64,000 bases of DNA, taken from Flavobacterium supellecticarium (lineage in GTDB: Bacteria > Bacteroidota > Bacteroidia > Flavobacteriales > Flavobacteriaceae). The stretch's first letter is position 1. Every line of letters starts with the position of its first letter. The DNA lies in assembly GCF_004801375.1 (NCBI RefSeq), contig NZ_SSNZ01000003.1, positions 214,546 to 278,545 on the forward strand, read 5' to 3'. The notes under the pieces are model-generated. The model searched no databases, was not told where the DNA came from, and saw only the letters and a list, made by a program, of their open reading frames with translations. The position numbers and the translations under genes are program-made. Positions 34,706-42,098 of this stretch are shown here, in pieces.

Positions 34706-35401
34706 ATGAAAAAGATAACAATTTATACAATAGCAGCAGTATTCATGATCGGATCCGTTTTTACAAGCTGTGACTCGGTTAAAAACGCAAATAATACTCA
34801 AAAAGGTGCCGGTATCGGTGCTGTAGCGGGTGCGGTTTTAGGAGGTGTACTTGGAAATAATATCGGTAAAGGTGGTAATGGTGCCTTAGGTGCGGTTCTT
34901 GGTGGTGTTGTTGGTGGTGTTGCCGGTGGCGTTATCGGAAACAAAATGGACAAGCAAGCCCGTGAAATCGAGCAGGCTGTGCCCGGTGCTGAAGTAGAGA
35001 GAGTTGGAGAAGGTATTAAATTGGTATTGGGCGAAAATGCTGTTCGTTTTGATACTAACAAATCGACACTGACAGCTTCTGCCAAAGCAAACCTTGATAA
35101 ATTGGTTCCGGTTTTTCAAAGCTATGCCGATACGGATATTGTAATTTACGGTTATACCGATAATACCGGTAAAGTGGAATACAACCAGTCGTTGTCTGAA
35201 CAAAGAGCGGCTTCCGTAAAAAGTTATTTGGCCGGAAAAGGCTTGTCTTCTAATCGTTTTAAAGTATCCGGAATGGGTATTGCCGATCCGATTGCAACCA
35301 ACGATACACCGGAAGGACGTAGTAAAAACCGTCGTGTAGAGTTTGCGATTACTGCAAATGAGAAAATGGTTCAGGATGCTAAAAAACAAGGTGGAAACTA
35401 A
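34706..35401 (+). CDS. OmpA-family lipoprotein with glycine-zipper region
   Basis: A 231-residue outer-membrane lipoprotein; the lipobox 'SVFTSC' puts Cys at residue 23. Residues 32-80 are a glycine-rich zipper ('GAVAGAVLGGVLGNNIGKGG'), followed by a linker and the OmpA C-terminal peptidoglycan-binding domain (about residues 110-220) with 'VIYGYTDNTGKVEYNQSLSE', then 'RAASVKSYL' and 'NRRVEFAI'. It should tether the outer membrane to peptidoglycan. A strong terminator follows. Paired with the lipocalin-like lipoprotein upstream. Confidence 0.9.
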   Translation: MKKITIYTIAAVFMIGSVFTSCDSVKNANNTQKGAGIGAVAGAVLGGVLGNNIGKGGNGALGAVLGGVVGGVAGGVIGNKMDKQAREIEQAVPGAEVERVGEGIKLVLGENAVRFDTNKSTLTASAKANLDKLVPVFQSYADTDIVIYGYTDNTGKVEYNQSLSEQRAASVKSYLAGKGLSSNRFKVSGMGIADPIATNDTPEGRSKNRRVEFAITANEKMVQDAKKQGGN

Positions 35402-35423
35402 TTCCCCTGGTGATATAAAAGAT

Positions 35424-35452
35424 AAAAAGACTGTCGTTTCGACAGTCTTTTT
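35424..35452. terminator. Bidirectional terminator after the OmpA-family gene
   Basis: A 13-bp stem AAAAAGACTGTCG/CGACAGTCTTTTT with a TTT loop and A/T runs on both sides, between the OmpA gene and the convergent hydrolase gene. Confidence 0.85.
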
Positions 35453-35467
35453 TATTTTGTGATCAAA

Positions 35468-36247
35468 TCAAAGTGCGACTATAAAATGCTTTGCTGCATC
35501 TAATGTCAGTTCCGGAGCTTCTTTATGTGGAGTGTGACCAATTTCCGGAATAAGATAGTGTTCCGCCCGTCCGGAAACGGAATCGATGGTTTTGTAAACC
35601 TGTTTCAGTGTGCCGTATTCATCGGCTTCTCCCTGTATAAATAAAAGCGGACAGTTTATTCCGGGTAATAATTTTTCGATATTCCAACTTCTAAAATCGG
35701 CGCGGGTCCAGGTTAACGTCCAGGCTTTAAAAAGCATATCTACTTTATCGCCGTGGTATTTTTGCAAACGAACGGCTAAGTCAGTAGTGGTATAGGCTTC
35801 CATCGCCTCGCGGATTCCTTTTAGGGTGACTTCTTCTACAAAAATATGAGCTGCTTCACAAATCACGGCTTTGACGCGTTTTGGATAGTTACTGGCGGTA
35901 ATCAGTGCAATCGAACCGCCATCGCTATGTCCGAATAAAATAGCTTGATCAATTTCCAGATGAGCGAGTAATTCGTTTAAAACAGTGGCTTCTTCTTCCA
36001 GATAAGCAACCGGTCGTTCGTAGGTGGGCATTGGATCCGATTTTCCATATCCCAGTCGGTCGTAAATTAAAAGGTTACATTGTGTGGCTTCGGCCAGTTT
36101 TTCCGGAAAATCCCGCCAAAGTTGTACGCATCCTAATGAATCGTGTAAAAAGACCAATGTTGGTTTGTCTGGATACTTGTTTTGAAAATAAATATAAAGT
36201 GTTTTTCCGTTTATGGAAAGTTGTGTTTCGATCGTATTCTGATGCAT
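35468..36247 (-). CDS. Alpha/beta fold hydrolase
   Basis: A 259-residue cytoplasmic hydrolase with the ATG at 36245-36247 chosen over an upstream in-frame ATG, which would run into the HxlR gene. 'LVFLHDSLGCVQLWRDFP' (about residues 29-46) is the oxyanion region, 'ILFGHSDGGSIALITA' (about 97-112) the nucleophile elbow, with an acid in 'IQGEADEYG' and the catalytic His in 'EIGHTPHKE'. The substrate is unknown. It follows the HxlR regulator gene by 26 bases and may be under the same control. Confidence 0.82.
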   Translation of the reverse strand: MHQNTIETQLSINGKTLYIYFQNKYPDKPTLVFLHDSLGCVQLWRDFPEKLAEATQCNLLIYDRLGYGKSDPMPTYERPVAYLEEEATVLNELLAHLEIDQAILFGHSDGGSIALITASNYPKRVKAVICEAAHIFVEEVTLKGIREAMEAYTTTDLAVRLQKYHGDKVDMLFKAWTLTWTRADFRSWNIEKLLPGINCPLLFIQGEADEYGTLKQVYKTIDSVSGRAEHYLIPEIGHTPHKEAPELTLDAAKHFIVAL

Positions 36248-36273
36248 AAAAAGTAAGCTGAAAATTGAATAAT

Positions 36274-36633
36274 CTAGAATTTCCCTTCCATATCCTGAAA
36301 AGCCCATTGCGCCATCGCTTCAATCACCGGTAATAAACCAATTCCGGCATTGCTAAGTCGGTAGGTGACAAAAGGAGGAACAACCGGTTTGGCCTCGCGG
36401 ATTACCAGATTGTCGGCTTCCAGTTGTTTTAAATGCTGGATGAGCATTTTTTCGGTAATGGCTGGAATAGCCCTTTTCAATTCACTATAGCGTTTGTCAC
36501 CTTTGGAAAGATGATACAATATAATTGGTTTCCAGTAACCGCCAATGCGTTCCATCACATAACTCACCGGGCATTGTTCCAAGGCATAACGTTTGTTTTC
36601 CTGTATCGTGGATGTTTCTTTAATCGCGGTCAT
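36274..36633 (-). CDS. HxlR-family winged-helix regulator
   Basis: A 119-residue regulator with start at the ATG at 36631-36633; an upstream ATG at 36696 would place the promoter inside the coding sequence and is rejected. 'CPVSYVMERIGGYWKPIILY' (about residues 20-39) followed by 'HLSKGDKRYSELKRAIP' and 'EKMLIQHLKQLEADNLVI' is the HxlR winged helix, with the family's usual Cys near the N-terminus. HxlR/HypR-type regulators often sense electrophiles or thiol stress through that Cys. It is divergent from the NmrA gene and shares a promoter region with it. Confidence 0.88.
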   Translation of the reverse strand: MTAIKETSTIQENKRYALEQCPVSYVMERIGGYWKPIILYHLSKGDKRYSELKRAIPAITEKMLIQHLKQLEADNLVIREAKPVVPPFVTYRLSNAGIGLLPVIEAMAQWAFQDMEGKF

Positions 36634-36652
36634 AATACATACTTTGGGGTAA

Positions 36653-36674
36653 GTACTTGTATAAAAGTAAGTAC
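36653..36674. promoter_or_regulatory. Candidate HxlR operator (GTACTT-N10-AAGTAC)
   Basis: An inverted repeat of 6-base arms separated by 10 bases. The left arm overlaps the -33 element of the rightward promoter and the right arm abuts the -7 element of the leftward promoter, ideal for control of both. The assignment to HxlR is inference. Confidence 0.5.
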
Positions 36675-36687
36675 AAATATACCTTTG
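36657..36687 (+). promoter_or_regulatory. Promoter for the NmrA gene (TTG-N20-TACCTTTG)
   Basis: TTG at 36657-36659 and TACCTTTG at 36680-36687 with 20-base spacing. It fixes the start of the NmrA-like gene at 36715 because it lies inside the longer open frame. Confidence 0.75.
36674..36681 (-). promoter_or_regulatory. -7 element (TATATTTG) for the HxlR gene, minus strand
   Basis: TATATTTG on the minus strand, exactly matching TAnnTTTG and overlapping the plus-strand -7 element by two bases. It is 41 bases before the HxlR start codon. Confidence 0.55.
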
Positions 36688-36714
36688 TTTTATCAAATTA
36701 AAAAAACAATTCGT

Positions 36715-37593
36715 ATGAAAATAACAATCTCTGGTTCTTTAGGGAACATCGGAAAACCTTTAACCACAAAATTAGTAGCCGCCGGACACGAGGTAACGGT
36801 TATCAGTAGCGCGGCCGACAGACAGCAGGCGATTGCCGATTTAGGTGCTGTCGCAGCGATAGGATCGGTAAGTGATGCCGAATTTTTAAAAGAAGCATTT
36901 GCCGGTGCGGATGCTGTTTTTGTGATGACGCCACCTAATATGGGGGGTGTGAATATCATTGCGAATACCACCGAAGCTGGTAAAGCTTTTGCAGCTGCGA
37001 TTACAGCATCGGGCGTAAAACGCGTGGTTATGTTGAGCAGTATCGGTGGGGATTTGCCAACTGGAAACGGTCCAATCGCGGGATTACATAACATCGAGAA
37101 AATATATAGCGAATTAGAATCGGTTTCCGTAACCTTTTTGCGTGCCGGTTTATTCTTTACCAATTTTTATAACGATGTGCCATTGATCAAAGGAATGGGA
37201 ATTATGGGCGCGAATTATCCGGGTGCTATTCGTGTGCCGTTTGTATATCCGGACGATATCGCAACCGCTGCTGTCGAGGAATTACAAAAAAACAGAACCG
37301 GTAAAAATGTCCGCTATATTGTGAGTGATGTACGTACGCCAAATGAAGCAGTTCGAATATTAGGAACGGCGATTGGAAATCCGGAATTGCCTTGGGTTGA
37401 ATTTACTGACGAACAGGCTTTACAGGGAATGCAACAAGCCGGACTTCCGGAAGAGGTGGCGCAATTGTATACCGAAATGGGGACAGGTTTCCGAAATGGA
37501 ACGATTCCGGCCGATTTCGAACGTAATGGTTCGCCGGTAGACGGGCAAACGAAGCTGGAAGATTTTGCGAAGATTTTTGCTGCCGGTTTCTAA
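36715..37593 (+). CDS. NmrA/SDR-like NAD(P)-binding oxidoreductase
   Basis: A 292-residue atypical short-chain-dehydrogenase-like protein; the ATG at 36715 is chosen because a promoter lies upstream of it. The N-terminal 'MKITISGSLGNIGKPLTTKL' resembles the Rossmann GxxGxxG motif, with Ser in the first variable part. 'ADAVFVMTPPNMGG', 'VKRVVMLSSIGG' (about residues 100-111) and 'VTFLRAGLFFTNFYND' follow the NmrA/TMR pattern of quinone oxidoreductases. It may act as an NAD(P)H-sensing or quinone-reducing protein in a stress response under HxlR control, which is inference. Terminated by a perfect palindrome. Confidence 0.82.
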   Translation: MKITISGSLGNIGKPLTTKLVAAGHEVTVISSAADRQQAIADLGAVAAIGSVSDAEFLKEAFAGADAVFVMTPPNMGGVNIIANTTEAGKAFAAAITASGVKRVVMLSSIGGDLPTGNGPIAGLHNIEKIYSELESVSVTFLRAGLFFTNFYNDVPLIKGMGIMGANYPGAIRVPFVYPDDIATAAVEELQKNRTGKNVRYIVSDVRTPNEAVRILGTAIGNPELPWVEFTDEQALQGMQQAGLPEEVAQLYTEMGTGFRNGTIPADFERNGSPVDGQTKLEDFAKIFAAGF

Positions 37594-37615
37594 GAGTAAC
37601 GAAATCGGAATGAAC

Positions 37616-37655
37616 AGACCTGACCCGTTTTAAAACGGGTCAGGTCTTGTTTTTA
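37616..37655 (+). terminator. NmrA-gene terminator, copy D of the ACCTGAC palindrome family
   Basis: AGACCTGACCCGTTTT and its exact inverse form a perfect 32-base palindrome (37616-37647) followed by a T-run. It shares ACCTGAC and GTCAGGT arms with the hairpins at 12144 and 63289. Confidence 0.8.
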
Positions 37656-37709
37656 CAATTCTGTTGTTCAATTTTTATGAAAGATATTTAACAAATATTT
37701 TGTTTATTT

Positions 37710-37743
37710 TTTGGATTATCGCATCAATCGCTTTGTAACTTTA
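37710..37743 (+). promoter_or_regulatory. Promoter for the TetR-like gene (TTTG-N22-TAACTTTA)
   Basis: TTTG at 37710-37713 and TAACTTTA (A for G at the end of TAnnTTTG) at 37736-37743. It places transcription start shortly before the ATG at 37768 and argues against the ATG at 37711. Confidence 0.4.
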
Positions 37744-37767
37744 CAAAACCTTAAATATAATTTGATT

Positions 37768-38439
37768 ATGGCGGTGACAAAAAGAACCAACGGAAAAAAA
37801 GAATCCGTTACAGAAGATACGATTATTACCAATTATATGAATCAGGTTCTGGAAAAACATCAGGAACCGGTGAGTGTGTTTCTCTTTTGTAAAGAAAATA
37901 AAATTGAAGAAACCACATTTTACAGTTTTTTTACTTCCTTGGATGGAATCCGGGAAACGATCTGGATCAAGCTGTTCGAAAATGCAGTGACAAGTCTTAA
38001 AAACGATGAGGCTTTTGCAACTTATTCCAATCGGAATAAATTACTGGCGTTGTACTTTACTTTTTTTGAAATCCTGACTTTAAACAGAAGTTATGTCTAC
38101 TTCGTACTTAAGGAAAACGAAAAGGGTTTACATAATCTGAAACAACTGCGTAAACTCCGCAATCGATTTAAAAAGTTCCTTAAGGAAGAAATACAGGCTC
38201 AGTTTGCCGATAAACATGAAAAAATCGATAAGGTGGCCAAACCGGTATTGACGGAAGCCGCCTGGGTACAATTTCTATTTATCCTGAAGTTTTGGATAGA
38301 CGATACATCGGTTGGTTTCGAAAAAACGGATATCATGATCGAAAAAGCGGTAAAAGCTGCATTCGATGTGTTGGATACCACACCGTTGGAAAGCCTTTTT
38401 GATCTCGGCAAGTTTGTCTGGAAAGAAAGATTTAACTAG
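37768..38439 (+). CDS. TetR-like transcriptional regulator
   Basis: A 223-residue protein from the ATG at 37768 (an upstream ATG at 37711 lies in the promoter). An N-terminal region (about residues 15-60) with 'VSVFLFCKENKIEETTFYSF' looks like a TetR helix-turn-helix, and the helical remainder with 'ALYFTFFEILTLNRSYVYFV' fits a TetR C-terminal ligand domain. The HTH is diverged and I would not exclude a non-DNA-binding role. It lies 27 bases before the ABC1 kinase gene, which suggests an operon and possibly autoregulation. Confidence 0.6.
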   Translation: MAVTKRTNGKKESVTEDTIITNYMNQVLEKHQEPVSVFLFCKENKIEETTFYSFFTSLDGIRETIWIKLFENAVTSLKNDEAFATYSNRNKLLALYFTFFEILTLNRSYVYFVLKENEKGLHNLKQLRKLRNRFKKFLKEEIQAQFADKHEKIDKVAKPVLTEAAWVQFLFILKFWIDDTSVGFEKTDIMIEKAVKAAFDVLDTTPLESLFDLGKFVWKERFN

Positions 38440-38466
38440 ATCCTCTGATAAAAATCGTTTGACCCT

Positions 38467-39789
38467 ATGAAAACACTCAATAAAATCCCGACAAACAAAA
38501 TGGAACGGGCAGGAGCGCTCGTGAAAACGGGTTTGAAAGTAGGTGGAAATTACCTGGCCTATTATGGTGAGAAAATGGTGAATCCTACACTGTCTAAAGA
38601 CAAACTCAACGAAAACAATGCAGAGGATATCTACGATGGATTAAAAAATCTGAAGGGAAGCGCGTTAAAGGTGGCGCAGATGCTCAGCATGGAAAAAAAC
38701 ATCATGCCCAAAGCCTATGTGGAAAAGTTTTCACTGGCACAATTTTCCGTTCCGCCTTTATCCGCACCATTGGTTCGTAAAACCTTTAAAAAATACCAGG
38801 GTGAATATCCGGAAACCTTATACGATACTTTTACGCCCGATTCGGTCAATGCGGCAAGCATCGGTCAGGTGCATAAGGCGACAAAAAACGGAAAAAAACT
38901 GGCTGTAAAGATTCAGTATCCCGGAGTTGCCGACAGTATTAGTTCGGATTTGGCTATTGTCAAACCATTTGCCATTAAAATGTTTAACCTGCAAGGAAAG
39001 GATTCGGATAAATATTTTAAGGAAGTAGAACAAAAATTGCTCGAAGAAACAGATTATAAATTGGAATTAAAACAGGGAATGGCCATTGCCCAAGCCTGTG
39101 CTGCTATAGAAAACCTGAAATTTCCAGGTTATTATCCGGAATGGTCGTCCGAAAAAATCATCACGATGGATTGGATGGATGGGCAACATTTATCGGAGTT
39201 TGCTGCGAGTAATACCGATCCGCAAAAAGGTGATCGTATCGGACAGGCTTTATGGGATTTTTATATGTTTCAGATACATACGTTAAAACAGGTACATGCC
39301 GATCCGCATCCCGGGAATTTTCTGGTGGATGCCGAAGCAAATCTGATTGCTATCGATTTCGGTTGTATCAAACAGGTGCCGGAAGATTTTTATATTCCGT
39401 ATTTTGAATTGGCCCGACCGGAGGTGATTAACCACCCGGTATTGTTCCGTGAAAAATTATTCGAGCTTGAAATCCTCCGACCAGACGATACGCCAGACGA
39501 AATTGCGTATTTTTCGGAATTGTTTCACCAGTTGTTAAGTCTGTTTACACAGCCTTTCCACGGAGATTATTTCGATTTTTCAAACGCAGAATTTTTTGAG
39601 AATATCGCCAAAATGGGGGAAGCTTTTTCGAAAGATACCCAATTACGGAAAATGAACGGTAACCGCGGATCGAAACACTTCCTGTATATCAACCGTACTT
39701 TTTTTGGACTGTACAACCTGTTGCACGACCTTAAAGCACGGATTGATACCCGAAATTTTGAAAAATATCAAATCTCCCAAAAGGATTAG
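38467..39789 (+). CDS. AarF/ABC1/UbiB-family kinase-like protein
   Basis: A 440-residue protein with the ABC1 kinase-like core: 'NLKGSALKVAQMLSMEKNI' (about residues 62-80) is the KxGQ-type motif of this family, 'SIGQVHKAT' (about 131-139) the phosphate-binding loop, 'KLAVKIQYPGV' the ATP-binding Lys, and 'QVHADPHPGNFLVDAEANLI' with 'IDFGCIK' (about 276-302) the catalytic and metal motifs. The family supports quinone synthesis or lipid homeostasis in many bacteria, but the substrate here is unknown. It follows the TetR-like gene closely. Confidence 0.88.
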   Translation: MKTLNKIPTNKMERAGALVKTGLKVGGNYLAYYGEKMVNPTLSKDKLNENNAEDIYDGLKNLKGSALKVAQMLSMEKNIMPKAYVEKFSLAQFSVPPLSAPLVRKTFKKYQGEYPETLYDTFTPDSVNAASIGQVHKATKNGKKLAVKIQYPGVADSISSDLAIVKPFAIKMFNLQGKDSDKYFKEVEQKLLEETDYKLELKQGMAIAQACAAIENLKFPGYYPEWSSEKIITMDWMDGQHLSEFAASNTDPQKGDRIGQALWDFYMFQIHTLKQVHADPHPGNFLVDAEANLIAIDFGCIKQVPEDFYIPYFELARPEVINHPVLFREKLFELEILRPDDTPDEIAYFSELFHQLLSLFTQPFHGDYFDFSNAEFFENIAKMGEAFSKDTQLRKMNGNRGSKHFLYINRTFFGLYNLLHDLKARIDTRNFEKYQISQKD

Positions 39790-39802
39790 CGCTGTCTTCC
39801 TG

Positions 39803-39831
39803 TTGTTAAACATGGAAACTTTGTAATTTTG
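39803..39831 (+). promoter_or_regulatory. Promoter for the ABC ATPase gene (TTG-N18-TAATTTTG)
   Basis: TTG at 39803-39805 and TAATTTTG at 39824-39831, spacing 18. It lies 18 bases before the start codon and separates this unit from the ABC1 kinase gene. Confidence 0.7.
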
Positions 39832-39849
39832 TGCCTCTAAAAATTAAGA

Positions 39850-40794
39850 ATGCTACACGTAAAAAATATTTCGTTTGGTTATAACGAAAAAACGATAATT
39901 AATAATATCGATTTTACCATAGAAAGGGGACAGCATATTGCGGTTATTGGTGAAAGCGGATGTGGAAAAAGTACCCTTTTAAAACTGATTTACGGTTTAT
40001 ACGATCTGAGCGAAGGTCAGATTTTCTGGGGTGAAACCCAGGTACTCGGCCCCAAATACAATCTGGTTCCCGGTATGCCGTTTATCAAATATCTGGCGCA
40101 GGATTTTGATTTGATGCCATATGTGACAGTGGCTGAAAATGTCGGGAAATTTTTATCGAATTTCTACCCGGAGGAAAAGAAACAACGCATTCAGGAGTTG
40201 TTGGAAATTGTAGAAATGACAGCATATGCCAATGTAAAGGCTAAATACCTGAGTGGCGGTCAGCAGCAACGCGTGGCACTGGCACGCGTATTGGCATTGG
40301 AACCGGAAGTGATGCTGTTGGATGAACCGTTTAGTCATATTGATAATTTTAGAAAAAATGCACTACGGCGCAATCTGTTTGCCTATCTGAAAGCCAAAAA
40401 AATCACCTGTATTGTGGCAACGCACGACAGTACGGATGCTTTGTCTTTTGCTGATGAAACTTTTGTGTTATACGATGGTAAAGTTGTAGATCGCGGGCCT
40501 TCGACGATCATTTATAATAATCCGGTGAATAAATATACCGCGTCGCTTTTTGGTGAAGTTAACGAACTGAAATTGTCGGATATTGTGGAAGTTGATGGTG
40601 AAGATGAGGTGGTATTGTTGTATCCGCATCAATTGCGGGTTGTGGAAAGCGGAAAAATGAAAGTACTGGCAAAACAGTCGTATTATAAAGGAAGTCATTA
40701 CCTGATTAAAGGTGTTTTTGATCGGAAGGTGATCTTTTTTGAACATGATACGGCACTGGAAAACAACGAAGAAGTAACTTTAATGATTAGCTAA
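39850..40794 (+). CDS. ABC transporter ATP-binding protein
   Basis: A 314-residue cytosolic ATPase with Walker A 'GESGCGKST' (about residues 35-43), signature 'LSGGQQQRVALARVLAL' (about 134-150) and Walker B 'VMLLDEPF'. The last 80 residues, with 'LYPHQLRVVESGKMKVL' and a short beta-rich end, resemble the TOBE-like domain of importers such as PotA or FbpC. No permease or binding protein is nearby, so it is an orphan ATPase here. It may act with the 133-residue gene five bases downstream. Confidence 0.85.
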   Translation: MLHVKNISFGYNEKTIINNIDFTIERGQHIAVIGESGCGKSTLLKLIYGLYDLSEGQIFWGETQVLGPKYNLVPGMPFIKYLAQDFDLMPYVTVAENVGKFLSNFYPEEKKQRIQELLEIVEMTAYANVKAKYLSGGQQQRVALARVLALEPEVMLLDEPFSHIDNFRKNALRRNLFAYLKAKKITCIVATHDSTDALSFADETFVLYDGKVVDRGPSTIIYNNPVNKYTASLFGEVNELKLSDIVEVDGEDEVVLLYPHQLRVVESGKMKVLAKQSYYKGSHYLIKGVFDRKVIFFEHDTALENNEEVTLMIS

Positions 40795-40799
40795 ATACG

Positions 40800-41201
40800 A
40801 TGCCAAGAGAAGATAGCTTAATGCGGCAAATTAGTGAACTCGGATTCGCTTTAAAACGATTGATGGAACGAATGAAAGGCGGAGGATCCGGAGGCGGACT
40901 AACACTGGATTCGGATACTGTTAATAGTGCGTTGATAGAAGAAATGGGTTTTGGATTGGATACGTTGCTAAACGTGGAACCGGAAAATATCATTTCGTTC
41001 TTATTGGAAAATCCGGGATTTTCGGCGGACAATCTGGAACTGTTCGCAGATTATCTAACGCAGATTGAGCCGGAGAAAGACTACCAGGAAAATCTCTATA
41101 GGAAAGCTGTTGCCATCTATGACTATGTTAATAAAGCTACCGCTACCTTTTCGATGGAACGACAAAATAAAATACAAGCGATTCGATCGAAGTTGAAATA
41201 A
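40800..41201 (+). CDS. Conserved hypothetical protein, partner of the ABC ATPase gene
   Basis: A 133-residue protein, mostly helical, with a Gly/Ser-rich turn 'GGGSGGGLTLDS' (about residues 27-38) between an N-terminal amphipathic helix and a helical C-terminal region. No signal peptide or membrane segment. It starts five bases after the ABC ATPase stop codon and ends before a terminator, so it is a likely operon partner. I do not recognise a family. Confidence 0.7.
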   Translation: MPREDSLMRQISELGFALKRLMERMKGGGSGGGLTLDSDTVNSALIEEMGFGLDTLLNVEPENIISFLLENPGFSADNLELFADYLTQIEPEKDYQENLYRKAVAIYDYVNKATATFSMERQNKIQAIRSKLK

Positions 41202-41204
41202 AAG

Positions 41205-41227
41205 CTCCATTTGTTGGAGTTTTTTTT
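41205..41227 (+). terminator. Terminator of the ABC ATPase operon
   Basis: CTCCA/TGGAG stem with a 5-base loop followed by eight T. It begins three bases after the stop codon. Confidence 0.75.
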
Positions 41228-41354
41228 ATGGCATAAAGTAACGGGGCATTGTTTTCATGAGTTGTTGTAAAACTGCGTTTTTTTTAAATCATTGTTATAA
41301 AAATATTTTTTTTTCTTAACTTTGGTAAAGACAGGATTTTAAAATGAAGGAGTT

Positions 41355-41561
41355 ATGCAAGAGTTGAAATTTAAAATATCGCCGGGAACAATTCGGAAAG
41401 TCAATCGTATGCTTATTGCTAATAATGATGTTCGTTCGGAAAATGTTGGAAATTATAAAGGTGTGATTACAGTCAAGACTATTATAGATGGGATTGTAAG
41501 GATTAGAGAGATCAGCAGAGAGGAAATTAATGAAGCGTATGGGAAATCTCTAAACGAATAA
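41355..41561 (+). CDS. Small hypothetical protein
   Basis: A 68-residue soluble protein, 'MQELKFKISPGTIRKVNRML' at the start and 'IREISREEINEAYGKS' near the end. No membrane segment. It may be a small regulatory or accessory protein. Its last eight bases overlap what would have been the start of the following decayed gene. I do not recognise a family. Confidence 0.6.
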   Translation: MQELKFKISPGTIRKVNRMLIANNDVRSENVGNYKGVITVKTIIDGIVRIREISREEINEAYGKSLNE

Positions 41562-42042
41562 GCAGCGAAATTATAATTACATTTATTCCAAACTGGTATA
41601 GGAAGATACCGATCTTATTGGACATATCGCTTATTCATTCTATAAGAAGAGTAAAGTCGAATATATTGAAAAACAGGGACAAAAAGGAAATTGCCTTACG
41701 GATACGAATTTAATAGCGTTTAATACCTTTTCGTCTTCCGATTGTGCTATCCAAAGCTATAAGGCCAAAGCAGAATGTACACTTCAGGGATTTATAGATA
41801 GTCTTCTTCAGGAAGAACTAAAAAATTATGATGGTCAGGTTGCAAGTCGGCAAACAGAAATACTAAAAGACATTATAAAGCCGCTTGTGCCTTCCTTTTG
41901 GAATAATATCGCAATCGGAGTAATCAGTTCTTTTGCATTTGCCCTTTTAATCGTCATTTTTGTGGTAATTGCAGAATATGGAAATAGTGTCGTCACTATT
42001 AATGTTGCAAAGGAACAAACCAAAATCCATCGCGAAAAATAA
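41554..42042 (+). pseudogene. Decayed membrane-protein gene (start codon lost, internal amber stop)
   Basis: A clear coding frame of 163 codons ending at TAA 42040-42042. It reads 'KQRNYNYIYSKLV', then TAG at 41599-41601, then 'EDTDLIGHIAYSFYKKSKVE' onward, finishing with one hydrophobic helix 'NNIAIGVISSFAFALLIVIF' and a short basic tail. No ATG, GTG or TTG opens the frame before the TAG; ACG at 41554 is where a start would be expected, overlapping the upstream gene by eight bases. A single change there (ATG to ACG) plus a Gln-to-amber change (CAG to TAG) explains both defects. The family is not recognised, but the frame without indels suggests recent loss. Confidence 0.7.
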
Positions 42043-42060
42043 AAATACTTCGGTACAATA

Positions 42061-42094
42061 AAAAAATCCCTCTTTATTACAGGAGGGATTTTTT
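42061..42094. terminator. Bidirectional terminator
   Basis: TCCCTC/GAGGGA stem extended by A/T pairs to AAAAAATCCCTC/GAGGGATTTTTT, loop of 10 bases. It lies between the decayed gene and the S9 peptidase gene on the minus strand. Confidence 0.8.
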
Positions 42095-42098
42095 AGGA

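Noticed and set aside
36247..36307. Longer start of the alpha/beta hydrolase at 36307
   Set aside because: It would overlap the end of the HxlR coding sequence and add residues without family resemblance; the ATG at 36247 fits the hydrolase N-terminus.
36433..36714. N-terminal extension of the NmrA-like gene back to 36433
   Set aside because: The extension overlaps the HxlR gene in antisense, and a good promoter (36657-36687) lies before the ATG at 36715, where the Rossmann motif begins.
41599..41601. Programmed readthrough of the TAG codon in the 41554-42042 frame
   Set aside because: The start codon is also missing, which readthrough does not explain; gene decay is simpler.
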